From Chlamydia sp. BM-2023 (GTDB taxonomy: Bacteria; Chlamydiota; Chlamydiia; Chlamydiales; Chlamydiaceae), in assembly GCF_964023145.1 (NCBI RefSeq), contig NZ_CAXIED010000001.1, positions 62,001-126,000 on the forward strand: a stretch of DNA of 64,000 bases, written 5' to 3'. Every line of letters begins with the position of its first letter. Within the stretch, counting starts at the first letter, position 1. The notes under the pieces are model-generated. The model saw only the letters and a list, made by a program, of their open reading frames with translations, was not told where the DNA came from and searched no databases. Shown here in pieces: positions 19,919-28,717 of the stretch. A program made the position numbers and the translations under genes.

Positions 19919-22726
19919 ATGAAACATTCAGTTTATTGGTTCTTACTATCTTCGGGATTGATTGCTTCCTCCTCTTTAGGATTTACAGCACCCGTTGAAG
20001 AAACTTTAAATGCATCTAATAGTTACGATGGAAACAACGCGACAGCAGAATTTCAACCTCAAGAAAAAACCGACGCCACCGGAACAAACTATACCTGCTC
20101 TGGAGATATTTCTATTGCCTATGCTGGGAAAACTACTCCCCTGACAACAAGCTGCTTCAGCCAAACTCAGGGGGAGCTTTCCTTTACAGGCACTGGAAAC
20201 TCATTATCCTTTGATAATATTATCGCAACTGCAAAACCTGCTGCTATTGAAGTAGCTACTGCGGCTAAAAACTTAACAATTCAAGGATTCTCATTATTTT
20301 CGTGTTCTTCCTGTGCTCCAGACATCACTGGAAATGGAGCGATTTCATCGGGAGGAGCAGCAAATTTTACCAATAACGCTAAGATTCTCTTTGATAGCAA
20401 CTGTTCGTCAGCTGCTGGCGGAGCAATTAGCTGCCAAGGGTTCACATTAACAGGAACCTCAGGATCTGCTAATTTTACAAATAATCAATCTGCTGATAAC
20501 GGAGGTGTTATCTCCTCTACCACAGCAGCAAATACCATTCAAAATAACACTGGGAAAATTGTTTTCTCAGGAAACACCTCCCAAAAATCTGGAGGAGCGT
20601 TTTATTCAGACTTTGCGACTACGATTTCTGATAACAAAGATCTAGTATTTTCAGGGAACTCTACAACAGGAGCTGCCAACTCTGCGGGTGGAGCTATTTA
20701 TTGCGTCAATACAACCGGAATAACTTTAACATTAACAGGAAATGGTAACCTCCTATTTACAAACAATGTTGCCTTTACCAGCGGCGGCGCTATTGCTGCT
20801 GATAAACTCATCATGACCTCTGGGGGTCCTACCATCTTCTCTAAGAACTCTGTAACCAAACCCTCCGGCCCCACTGGTCTTAAAGGAGGGGCTATTTCTA
20901 TAAAAGACGGAGGAGAATGTAGCCTAACAGCAGATCTTGGAGACATCATATTTGAAGGAAACACCTACCAATCACCTGATAAAATACTAAGCAACTCCAT
21001 AGGCATAGGCATAAACAGTAAATTTTTAAAGCTCAGCGCTAAAGAGGGTTTTGGGGTTTACTTCTATGACCCCATAACAAACACTGGAGGAGATCCCACT
21101 ACAGCATTAGAGCTCAATAAAGCAGATGGAATAACTACCTACACCGGAAAAATTGTCTTTTCTGGAGAGAAGCTAACAGCAGCTCAAAAAGCCATCCCTG
21201 AAAATGTATCCTCATCATTCTCTCAACCAATCACCCTAGCTGCAGGATCGTTAATTCTTAAAGATGGCGTACTTGTAGAGGCTAAGCAAATTTCTCAGAC
21301 AGCAGGCTCTGTTGTTGTTATGGACGTAGGTACTACGTTACAAACTGTCGCGACAACTGGAGCAGACATAACATTAGATAACTTAGAGGTAAACATCGCC
21401 CCTTTAGGAGAAGGAGCGACGTCTGCTAAAATTGCTACATCAGTAGCAGGCAAAAACATAACTATTAGTAATCTTAAGTTAGTTAACTCTGACGGCAATA
21501 CCTATGAAAACGCAGCATTTTCAACTACGAAACCTTTTGATTCTGCTGTATCTGTAATAACTGGAACCGGAGGGACAGCAACTATTCCAGTTGATAATGT
21601 TACAGGTTATGTTCCCCCTACACACTATGGCTTTCAAGGAAATTGGACAGTCTCTTGGACTCAAGGAGCTACTACTGCAGACCAGCAAGCAACTTTCACT
21701 TGGAAACAAACTGGCTACATTCCGAATCCCGAGCGGCTAGGACCGTTAGTTCCTAATACGTTATGGGGATCTTTCATGGATATTCGCTCCCTTCAAAATC
21801 TTATGGAAGTTAGCGTTCATGGTGCTGACTATGACCGGGGATTTTGGGCATCAGGATTAGCGAACTTCTTACATAGAAGTAGCACCCCTACTAGAAGGAA
21901 ATTCCGCCATACCAGCGCCGGATATGTTTTAGGAGGCCTTCTAAAAACAGCTTCTGAAGATACTTTCAGCGCTGCTTTCTGTCAGTTATTTGGCAACGAC
22001 AAAGACTACTTTGTCGCTAAAAATAACTCTGACATTTATGCAGGATCCTTATATTACCAACACACTTCATTTTGGAAAACCTGGGAAAAGCTCTTACAAA
22101 ACACCCTAGGAGTTGATGCTCCTTTGGTTTTTGATGCGCAGCTATCCTACAGTCATACATCTAACAAGATGAAAACAAATATGACAACTCTCTATGCCCC
22201 TAGAAATGTTGTCTTCCCAGAAATCAAAGGCAATTGGGGCAATGATTGTTTTGCTGCAGCTCTTGGAGCTACCCTACCTATTGACTCCTTGTCTGTTTTA
22301 TTCTTTGATACCTTTGCACCATTTGTAAAATTACAACTTGTTTATGCTCATCAGGAAGATTTTAAAGAAAATAACACTCAGGAAGGAAGAAGTTTTGGTA
22401 GCAGTCACCTCACCAACCTCTCCATGCCTATTGGTGTAAAGCTTGAGAGATTCTCAAATGAGGACTCTTCTTATCATGTTGTTCTTACCTACTCCCCAGA
22501 TATTGCAAGAACTAATCCTGATTGTACAACCTCTTTACTAACCAGTCCTGCAACAGCATTGTGGACTACTAAAGCAACAAACCTCGCGAGACAATCTTTC
22601 ATTGTAAGAGCTGGGAACCACCTCGCCCTATCTCAAACTCTTGAAATCTTCTCGCAATTCGGTTTCGAACTCAGAAACCACTCTCGCAACTACAACGTAG
22701 ATCTAGGATCTAAAGTTCAATTCTAA
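19919..22726 (+). CDS. Polymorphic outer membrane protein, G-family (array copy 3, no poly-G, constitutive frame)
   Basis: 935 aa, signal peptide MKHSVYWFLLSSGLIASSS, passenger with GGAI-like (GGAISC, GGAIYC, GGAIAA, GGAISI) and FxxN motifs, and a barrel ending VQF. At the place where the other five copies have LGGGG this one has NIAPLGEGATSAK, written without any homopolymer, so it cannot switch by that mechanism. It is also the most divergent passenger (SGGAANFTNNAKILFDSNCSS). It may be an always-on member among phase-variable siblings. It has its own 61-bp upstream element and terminator. Confidence 0.93.
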   Translation: MKHSVYWFLLSSGLIASSSLGFTAPVEETLNASNSYDGNNATAEFQPQEKTDATGTNYTCSGDISIAYAGKTTPLTTSCFSQTQGELSFTGTGNSLSFDNIIATAKPAAIEVATAAKNLTIQGFSLFSCSSCAPDITGNGAISSGGAANFTNNAKILFDSNCSSAAGGAISCQGFTLTGTSGSANFTNNQSADNGGVISSTTAANTIQNNTGKIVFSGNTSQKSGGAFYSDFATTISDNKDLVFSGNSTTGAANSAGGAIYCVNTTGITLTLTGNGNLLFTNNVAFTSGGAIAADKLIMTSGGPTIFSKNSVTKPSGPTGLKGGAISIKDGGECSLTADLGDIIFEGNTYQSPDKILSNSIGIGINSKFLKLSAKEGFGVYFYDPITNTGGDPTTALELNKADGITTYTGKIVFSGEKLTAAQKAIPENVSSSFSQPITLAAGSLILKDGVLVEAKQISQTAGSVVVMDVGTTLQTVATTGADITLDNLEVNIAPLGEGATSAKIATSVAGKNITISNLKLVNSDGNTYENAAFSTTKPFDSAVSVITGTGGTATIPVDNVTGYVPPTHYGFQGNWTVSWTQGATTADQQATFTWKQTGYIPNPERLGPLVPNTLWGSFMDIRSLQNLMEVSVHGADYDRGFWASGLANFLHRSSTPTRRKFRHTSAGYVLGGLLKTASEDTFSAAFCQLFGNDKDYFVAKNNSDIYAGSLYYQHTSFWKTWEKLLQNTLGVDAPLVFDAQLSYSHTSNKMKTNMTTLYAPRNVVFPEIKGNWGNDCFAAALGATLPIDSLSVLFFDTFAPFVKLQLVYAHQEDFKENNTQEGRSFGSSHLTNLSMPIGVKLERFSNEDSSYHVVLTYSPDIARTNPDCTTSLLTSPATALWTTKATNLARQSFIVRAGNHLALSQTLEIFSQFGFELRNHSRNYNVDLGSKVQF

Positions 22727-22738
22727 TCTAACTTGATC

Positions 22739-22770
22739 TCCTGTCCCTAAGGGGGCAGGGGCTCTTTTTA
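22739..22770 (+). terminator. Terminator of Pmp copy 3
   Basis: CCTGTCCC-taag-GGGGCAGG stem followed by GGCTCTTTTT; a variant of the terminator used by the other Pmp genes. Confidence 0.8.
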
Positions 22771-22782
22771 GACCGCTTTCCA

Positions 22783-22835
22783 TTGACTTTTAAATATTTT
22801 TATGATTGCGTAAGGCTATCTCAATTCATCCAAAG
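22783..22835 (+). promoter_or_regulatory. Conserved Pmp upstream element, copy 4
   Basis: TTGACT 61 bases before the ATG with the standard AT-rich spacer and GATTGCGTAAGGCTATCTC block. Confidence 0.65.
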
Positions 22836-22843
22836 ACCTCAAT

Positions 22844-25660
22844 ATGAAACACCCAGTTTATTGGTTCTTACTATCTTCGGGACTGGTAGCTTCAACCTGC
22901 GTAAGCTTTGCTATCGCGGACGAAATAACATTAACCTCTGCAGATAGTTATGACGGCAATACCACTACTACAGAATTTCAACCCCGAAGTACCACCGATT
23001 CCAATGGTACGAACTACACCTGCTCCGGAGATATCTGTATTGCTAATGCAGGGCAAAAAACTTCCCTAACAAACAGCTGCTTCAACCAAAATGGAGGAAA
23101 TCTTTCCTTCACAGGAACCGGAGGCTCTCTTTGTTTTGATAATGTTACCGGAGCTACTAAACCTGCAGCCATCGAAGTAGGCAGCTCAGACAAAGCATTA
23201 TCAGTAACAGGTTTTTCATTATTTTCCTGCATCTCCTGCCCTCCAGGAACTACAGGGCAAGGAGCCATTAAATCATCAGGGACTACAACCTTTGATAATG
23301 ATGCTAACTTGCTATTTGACAAAAACTGCTCTACAGCTGCTGGAGGAGCAATTAGTTGCAAGGGTCTGACACTATCAGGAACATCCATATCTGCTACATT
23401 TACCAACAATACATCTACAGAAAATGGCGGAGCAATAGGTTCTACCGGAGACAATTCCATCCAGAACAACACTGGGAAGCTGATATTCTCAACTAACTCT
23501 GCAACAAAAGCAGGCGGAGCTATTCATTCAGACTCTGCAACAACTATTTCCAACAATGCTTCTGTCGTATTTTCAGATAATTCAGCAACAGGATCTTCTG
23601 ACGGACAAGGTGGGGCTGTTTATTGCTCTAAGACATCTTCTGCTATCGACTTAAAGCTAGAAGGTAACAAAGAGCTTATTTTTAAAAATAATACCTCTGG
23701 AACTAGTGGAGGAGCCATCTATGCTGATAAACTCACGATCACCTCAGGCGGTCCTACCCTTTTTACTAATAACTCAGTAAGCACTAACACCACTCCAACA
23801 GGAGGAGCGATTTGCATAAATAGCACGAATGGAGAATGCAGCCTAACTGCAGAGCTCGGCGACATCATCTTTGATGGAAATACTGTTGTTACTACCACAG
23901 GAACGCCTTCCACAAAAAGAAACTCTATAAATTTAGGAACTAGTGGAAAATTCATGAAACTCAGCGCTCGCGAAGGCAGAGGCATTTACTTCTACGATCC
24001 CATTGCTGATGCTGGCGACACTAATACAGAGATTGAACTTAATAAGGCAGAGGCTAACTCTACCTTCACAGGAAGTATTGTCTTCTCTGGCGAAAAGCTT
24101 TCCACTGATGAAAAAGCTATCTCCGAAAACTTAAAATCGGCTTTTAAGCAATCTTTAAAAGTTGGTTCCGGTTCATTAGTTCTTAAAGATGGTGTGGTAG
24201 TAGAAGCCAAGCAAGTTTCTCAAACAGCAGGCTCTGCTGTGATTATGGATGTAGGCACTACATTGCAAACTCCAAGTGCTTCTGGTGAAAATATAACATT
24301 AGAAAACCTCGAGATTAACGTCTCCTCGTTGGGGGGGGGGGGGGTACTCGCTCCTGCTAAAGTCTCCGCAACAACTGCATCTAAAACAGTCACAATTAAT
24401 ACTGTAAAACTTGTCGAATCCGACAGCAACAATTACGAAAAACCTCTCTTCTCATCAACAAAAGACTTTGCTTCTGCTTTAGAAGTAGCATCTGCCTCTG
24501 GATCCACCCCAACTATTCCTACAGATAACCTTACTGGTTTTATGCCTGCTACGCATTATGGTTATCAAGGAAACTGGACAGTCACTTGGGCACAAGGAAC
24601 TACCGCCGATACACAAAAAGCCACTTTTGATTGGAAGCAAACTGGTTATAATCCAAATCCTGAACGTCAAGGTCCTTTGGTTCCTAATACGTTATGGGGA
24701 GCTTTCACAGATATCAGATCTTTGCAGAACTTAATGGAAGTTAGTGTAAATGGCTCTGATTTTCATAGAGGCTTCTGGGTATCCGGAATTGGTAATTTCA
24801 TAAATAAAAGCGGCACGCCTACCAAGCGTAAATTCCGTCATACAAGCGCTGGCTATGTTTTAGGACTTTTTGCTAAAACAGACTCTGACGACGTGTTTAG
24901 TGCGGCTTTCACTCAATTATTCGGAAGAGACAAGGACTATCTTGTATCTAAGAATACTTCCGACATTTATGCAGGATCTATCTATTACCAACATACATCT
25001 TTCTGGGATGCTTGGGATAGATTCTTACAAGCTACTATTGGAGCCCAGGCTCCCTTAGTTTTCGATGCACAGCTGGCTTATAGTCATACTTCTAATGACA
25101 TGAAGACAAATATGACTACACGCTTTGCCCCTCAAAACGTCGTTTTCCCTGAGATCAAGGGTGAATGGGGAAATGACTGTTTTGCTGTGGAGCTCGGCGC
25201 AACTGTGCCTATTGACTCTGAAACATCTACCATCTTCGATGTTTATTCTCCTTTCTTGAAATTCCAACTGGTTTACGCCCACCAGGAAGACTTTAAAGAA
25301 AATAACAACGCAGATGGAAGACATTTCGAGAGCAGCAATCTCACAAACCTCTCTATGCCCATTGGAGTGAAGTTTGAGAGATTTTCTGATGACAACAATG
25401 CTTCTTACAATCTGACGCTTTCCTACGCGCCAGATATTGCAAGATGCAACCCCGAGAGTACGACATCTCTATTAGTAAGTCCTACCACAGCTGTATGGAC
25501 TACTAAAGCAACAAACCTCGCAAGGCAAGCGTTCATTGTAAGAGCTGGAAATCACTTTTCCCTATCTCAAAACTTTGAAATCTTCTCTCAGTTTGGTTTT
25601 GAGCTCAGAGGTTCCTCTCGAAACTATAATGTAGATCTGGGCTCTAAAATCCAGTTCTAA
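22844..25660 (+). CDS. Polymorphic outer membrane protein, G-family (array copy 4, phase ON)
   Basis: 938 aa: signal peptide (MKHPVYWFLLSSGLVAST), GGAI/FxxN passenger, middle domain, beta-barrel ending KIQF. The 14-G tract at 24331-24344 encodes Gly 497-500, frame open. The bases before the tract (AACCTCGAGATTAACG, CTCCTCGTT) match copies 1, 5 and 6 almost exactly. Its barrel (FWDAWDRFLQATIGAQAPLVFDAQLAYSHTSNDMKTNMTTR) is nearly identical to that of copy 5, whereas the passengers differ more, a pattern expected from gene conversion. Own upstream element and terminator. Confidence 0.93.
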   Translation: MKHPVYWFLLSSGLVASTCVSFAIADEITLTSADSYDGNTTTTEFQPRSTTDSNGTNYTCSGDICIANAGQKTSLTNSCFNQNGGNLSFTGTGGSLCFDNVTGATKPAAIEVGSSDKALSVTGFSLFSCISCPPGTTGQGAIKSSGTTTFDNDANLLFDKNCSTAAGGAISCKGLTLSGTSISATFTNNTSTENGGAIGSTGDNSIQNNTGKLIFSTNSATKAGGAIHSDSATTISNNASVVFSDNSATGSSDGQGGAVYCSKTSSAIDLKLEGNKELIFKNNTSGTSGGAIYADKLTITSGGPTLFTNNSVSTNTTPTGGAICINSTNGECSLTAELGDIIFDGNTVVTTTGTPSTKRNSINLGTSGKFMKLSAREGRGIYFYDPIADAGDTNTEIELNKAEANSTFTGSIVFSGEKLSTDEKAISENLKSAFKQSLKVGSGSLVLKDGVVVEAKQVSQTAGSAVIMDVGTTLQTPSASGENITLENLEINVSSLGGGGVLAPAKVSATTASKTVTINTVKLVESDSNNYEKPLFSSTKDFASALEVASASGSTPTIPTDNLTGFMPATHYGYQGNWTVTWAQGTTADTQKATFDWKQTGYNPNPERQGPLVPNTLWGAFTDIRSLQNLMEVSVNGSDFHRGFWVSGIGNFINKSGTPTKRKFRHTSAGYVLGLFAKTDSDDVFSAAFTQLFGRDKDYLVSKNTSDIYAGSIYYQHTSFWDAWDRFLQATIGAQAPLVFDAQLAYSHTSNDMKTNMTTRFAPQNVVFPEIKGEWGNDCFAVELGATVPIDSETSTIFDVYSPFLKFQLVYAHQEDFKENNNADGRHFESSNLTNLSMPIGVKFERFSDDNNASYNLTLSYAPDIARCNPESTTSLLVSPTTAVWTTKATNLARQAFIVRAGNHFSLSQNFEIFSQFGFELRGSSRNYNVDLGSKIQF
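24331..24344 (+). repeat. Poly-G tract G14 in Pmp copy 4 (in frame)
   Basis: Fourteen G after CTCCTCGTT, encoding LGGGGV; frame open. Confidence 0.95.
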
Positions 25661-25676
25661 CTAACCCTCCACCTCT

Positions 25677-25706
25677 CCTGCCCCTTCGGGGGCAGGGCCT
25701 TCTTTT
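25677..25706 (+). terminator. Terminator of Pmp copy 4
   Basis: CCTGCCCC-ttcg-GGGGCAGG stem followed by GCCTTCTTTT. Confidence 0.85.
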
Positions 25707-25719
25707 ACACCGCTTTACA

Positions 25720-25772
25720 TTGACTTTTAAATATTTTTGTGATTGCGTAAGGCTATCTCAATTCACCCAAAT
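25720..25772 (+). promoter_or_regulatory. Conserved Pmp upstream element, copy 5
   Basis: TTGACT 61 bases before the ATG; spacer and TGATTGCGTAAGGCTATCTC block as in copies 4 and 6. Confidence 0.65.
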
Positions 25773-25780
25773 ACCGTTAT

Positions 25781-28597
25781 ATGAAACACCCAGTTTATTG
25801 GCTCTTACTCTCTTCAGGACTGGTAGCTTCAACCTACGCAAGCTTTGCCGCTGTAGACGAAAAAACATTAACCTCCGCAGATAGTTACGACGGAAATACA
25901 ACAACAACAGAATTTGTAACCCAGGAAAATACAGAAGCTGGCGGGACAAACTATACCTGTACCGGAGATATCTGTATCGCCTTTGCAGGTAAAACAACCC
26001 CTCTAGCTAAAAGTTGCTTTGGACAAACAACCGGAGACCTTTCCTTCACTGGCACTGGAGGCTCTCTTTGTTTTGACAACGTTAATGCAACAGGAAAACC
26101 TGCTGCAATAGAAGTCACTACAGCCAGCAAAAACTTATCCGTAACAGGATTCTCATTATTTTCCTGCATCTCCTGCCCTCCAGGAACTACTGGAAACGGC
26201 GCCATTTCATCTAAAGGCACAACGTCATTTGATAACGATGCTAAGATTCTATTTAATAAAAACTGCTCCTCAGCTGCTGGTGGGGCAATTAGCTGCGCTG
26301 GTCTGAATTTAACAGGAACAACAATATCTGCTACCTTTACCAACAATACATCGACAGATAACGGAGGAGCAATAGGTTCTACTGGAGCAAACACCATTCA
26401 AAACAATACTGGGAAGCTGTTGTTCTCAACTAACTCTGCAACAAAAGCAGGCGGAGCTATTCATTCAGACTCTGCAACAACTATTTCCAACAATGCTTCT
26501 GTTGTATTTTCAGAAAATTCAGCAACTGGCGCTACTGACGGACAGGGTGGAGCTATTTACGGCTCTAAAACGGCTACCGCTGTTGATCTGAAATTAGAAG
26601 GCAATAAGGAACTTATTTTTAAAAATAATACTTCTGGAACTGGTGGTGGCGCCATCTATACTGATAAACTCACGATCACTTCGGGAGGCCCTACCCTGTT
26701 TACTAATAACTCAGTAAGCACTGCCACTACCCCCAAAGGTGGAGCTATTAGCTTAGCTGACTCAAATGGAGAATGCAGCCTAACCGCAGAACTAGGTGAT
26801 ATCGTTTTTGAAGGAAATACTGTTGTCACTACTGGTGGGACACCATCAACAAAGAGAAATGCTATAGATTTAGGAACTAGTGGGAAGTTCATGCAGCTCC
26901 GAGCTGGCGAAGGCAGAGGGATTTACTTCTACGATCCCATTGCCAACAATGGTGATACTACTACAGAAATTGTACTCAATAAAACAGAAGGCACAACTAC
27001 CTTCACAGGAAGCATAGTCTTCTCTGGAGAAAAACTCTCCGCTGATGAAAAAACTGCTGCAGAAAATCTATCTTCCTTCTTTAAACAGCCTTTAAAAGTT
27101 GGTGGCGGTTCATTAGTTCTTAAAGACGGTGTGATATTAGAAGCTAAGCAAGTTTCTCAAGAAGCAGGCTCTGCTGTCGTGATGGATGTAGGCACCACGC
27201 TGCAAACTCCAAGCGCGAATGGAGAAACTATTACTCTAGAAAACCTCGAGATCAACGTCGCCTCGTTGGGGGGGGGGGGGGTATCCGCTCCTGCTAAAAT
27301 CACAGCAGCTACAACTGATAAAAATGTAACTATCAGCGCCATTAAGCTCGTCGAATCCGACGGCAACACTTATGAAAACCCCGTTTTCTCTACCACTAAA
27401 GATTTTGCATCAACGTTAGAGGTCACTACCAATGGTAGTGGCACTATCACTCTTCCTACTGATCCTACAACTGGTTTTCTTCCTGCAACTCATTATGGTT
27501 ATCAAGGAAACTGGTCCGTTACTTGGGCTCAAGGAACTGTCACAACAAATCAAAATGCTACTTTAGATTGGAAACAAACTGGCTATAATCCAAATCCTGA
27601 ACGTCAAGGTCCTTTGGTTCCTAATACGTTATGGGGAGCCTTTAGCGATATTAGATCCCTTCAGAACTTAATGGAAGTTAGTGTAAATGGTTCTGATTTC
27701 CATAGAGGTTTCTGGGTTTCTGGAATTGGTAATTTCATAAATAAAAGCGGTACGCCTACCAAGCGTAAATTCCGTCATACAAGCGCTGGTTATGTTTTAG
27801 GACTTCTTGCTAAAACAGACTCTGACGATGTATTTAGCGCTGCTTTTAGCCAGATGTTTGGTAGAGATAAGGATTATCTCGTATCTAAAAATACTTCTGA
27901 CATTTACGCAGGATCTATCTATTATCAACATACATCTTTCTGGGATGCTTGGGATAGATTCTTACAAGCTACTATCGGTGCTCAAGCTCCTTTAGTTTTC
28001 GATGCACAGCTAGCTTATAGCCATACTTCTAATGATATGAAGACAAATATGACTACTCGCTACACTCCTCAAAATGTTGTTGTCCCTGAGATTAAGGGTG
28101 AATGGGGTAACGACTGTTTTGCTGTAGAGCTCGGCGCAACTGTGCCTATTGACTCTGAAACATCTTCTCTCTTTGATATCTATTCTCCTTTCTTGAAGTT
28201 CCAACTGGTTTATGCCCATCAGGAAGACTTTAAAGAAAACAATAGTGTAAATGGAAGACATTTCGAGAGTAGCAATCTCACGAACCTTTCTATGCCTATT
28301 GGTGTAAAGTTCGAGAGATTTTCTGATGACAACAATGCTTCTTACAATCTCACACTCACCTATGCGCCAGATATTGCAAGAAACAATCCCGAGAGTGCAA
28401 CTTCTCTGTTAGTAAGCCCAGCAACGGCACTGTGGACTACTAAAGCAACAAACCTTGCAAGACAGGCTTTCATTGTAAGAGCTGGAAATCACCTTTCCCT
28501 ATCTCAAAACTTTGAAATCTTCTCTCAATTCGGTTTCGAACTCAGAGGCTCCTCTCGAAACTATAATGTAGATCTGGGCTCTAAAATCCAGTTCTAG
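25781..28597 (+). CDS. Polymorphic outer membrane protein, G-family (array copy 5, phase ON)
   Basis: 938 aa with signal peptide MKHPVYWLLLSSGLVASTYASFA, a GGAI/FxxN passenger (GGAISC, GGAIGS, GGAIHS, GGAIYG, GGAIYT, GGAISL), middle domain and barrel ending KIQF. The 14-G tract at 27268-27281 encodes Gly 497-500 in frame (VASLGGGGV). The first 45 residues are nearly the same as copy 6 and the barrel nearly the same as copy 4, so it is a mosaic within the array. Own upstream element and terminator. Confidence 0.93.
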   Translation: MKHPVYWLLLSSGLVASTYASFAAVDEKTLTSADSYDGNTTTTEFVTQENTEAGGTNYTCTGDICIAFAGKTTPLAKSCFGQTTGDLSFTGTGGSLCFDNVNATGKPAAIEVTTASKNLSVTGFSLFSCISCPPGTTGNGAISSKGTTSFDNDAKILFNKNCSSAAGGAISCAGLNLTGTTISATFTNNTSTDNGGAIGSTGANTIQNNTGKLLFSTNSATKAGGAIHSDSATTISNNASVVFSENSATGATDGQGGAIYGSKTATAVDLKLEGNKELIFKNNTSGTGGGAIYTDKLTITSGGPTLFTNNSVSTATTPKGGAISLADSNGECSLTAELGDIVFEGNTVVTTGGTPSTKRNAIDLGTSGKFMQLRAGEGRGIYFYDPIANNGDTTTEIVLNKTEGTTTFTGSIVFSGEKLSADEKTAAENLSSFFKQPLKVGGGSLVLKDGVILEAKQVSQEAGSAVVMDVGTTLQTPSANGETITLENLEINVASLGGGGVSAPAKITAATTDKNVTISAIKLVESDGNTYENPVFSTTKDFASTLEVTTNGSGTITLPTDPTTGFLPATHYGYQGNWSVTWAQGTVTTNQNATLDWKQTGYNPNPERQGPLVPNTLWGAFSDIRSLQNLMEVSVNGSDFHRGFWVSGIGNFINKSGTPTKRKFRHTSAGYVLGLLAKTDSDDVFSAAFSQMFGRDKDYLVSKNTSDIYAGSIYYQHTSFWDAWDRFLQATIGAQAPLVFDAQLAYSHTSNDMKTNMTTRYTPQNVVVPEIKGEWGNDCFAVELGATVPIDSETSSLFDIYSPFLKFQLVYAHQEDFKENNSVNGRHFESSNLTNLSMPIGVKFERFSDDNNASYNLTLTYAPDIARNNPESATSLLVSPATALWTTKATNLARQAFIVRAGNHLSLSQNFEIFSQFGFELRGSSRNYNVDLGSKIQF
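27268..27281 (+). repeat. Poly-G tract G14 in Pmp copy 5 (in frame)
   Basis: Fourteen G after GCCTCGTT, encoding LGGGGV; frame open. Confidence 0.95.
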
Positions 28598-28613
28598 CTC
28601 GCCCTCCACCTCT

Positions 28614-28643
28614 CCTGCCCCTTCGGGGGCAGGGCCTCTTTTC
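28614..28643 (+). terminator. Terminator of Pmp copy 5
   Basis: CCTGCCCC-ttcg-GGGGCAGG stem followed by GCCTCTTTTC. Confidence 0.85.
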
Positions 28644-28656
28644 AGACCACTTTCCA

Positions 28657-28709
28657 TTGACTTTTAAATATTTTTGTGATTGCGTAAGGCTATCTCAATT
28701 CACCCAAAT
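28657..28709 (+). promoter_or_regulatory. Conserved Pmp upstream element, copy 6
   Basis: TTGACT 61 bases before the ATG; almost identical to copies 4 and 5 over the whole block. An OFF frame downstream therefore does not reflect a lost promoter. Confidence 0.65.
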
Positions 28710-28717
28710 ACCGTTAT

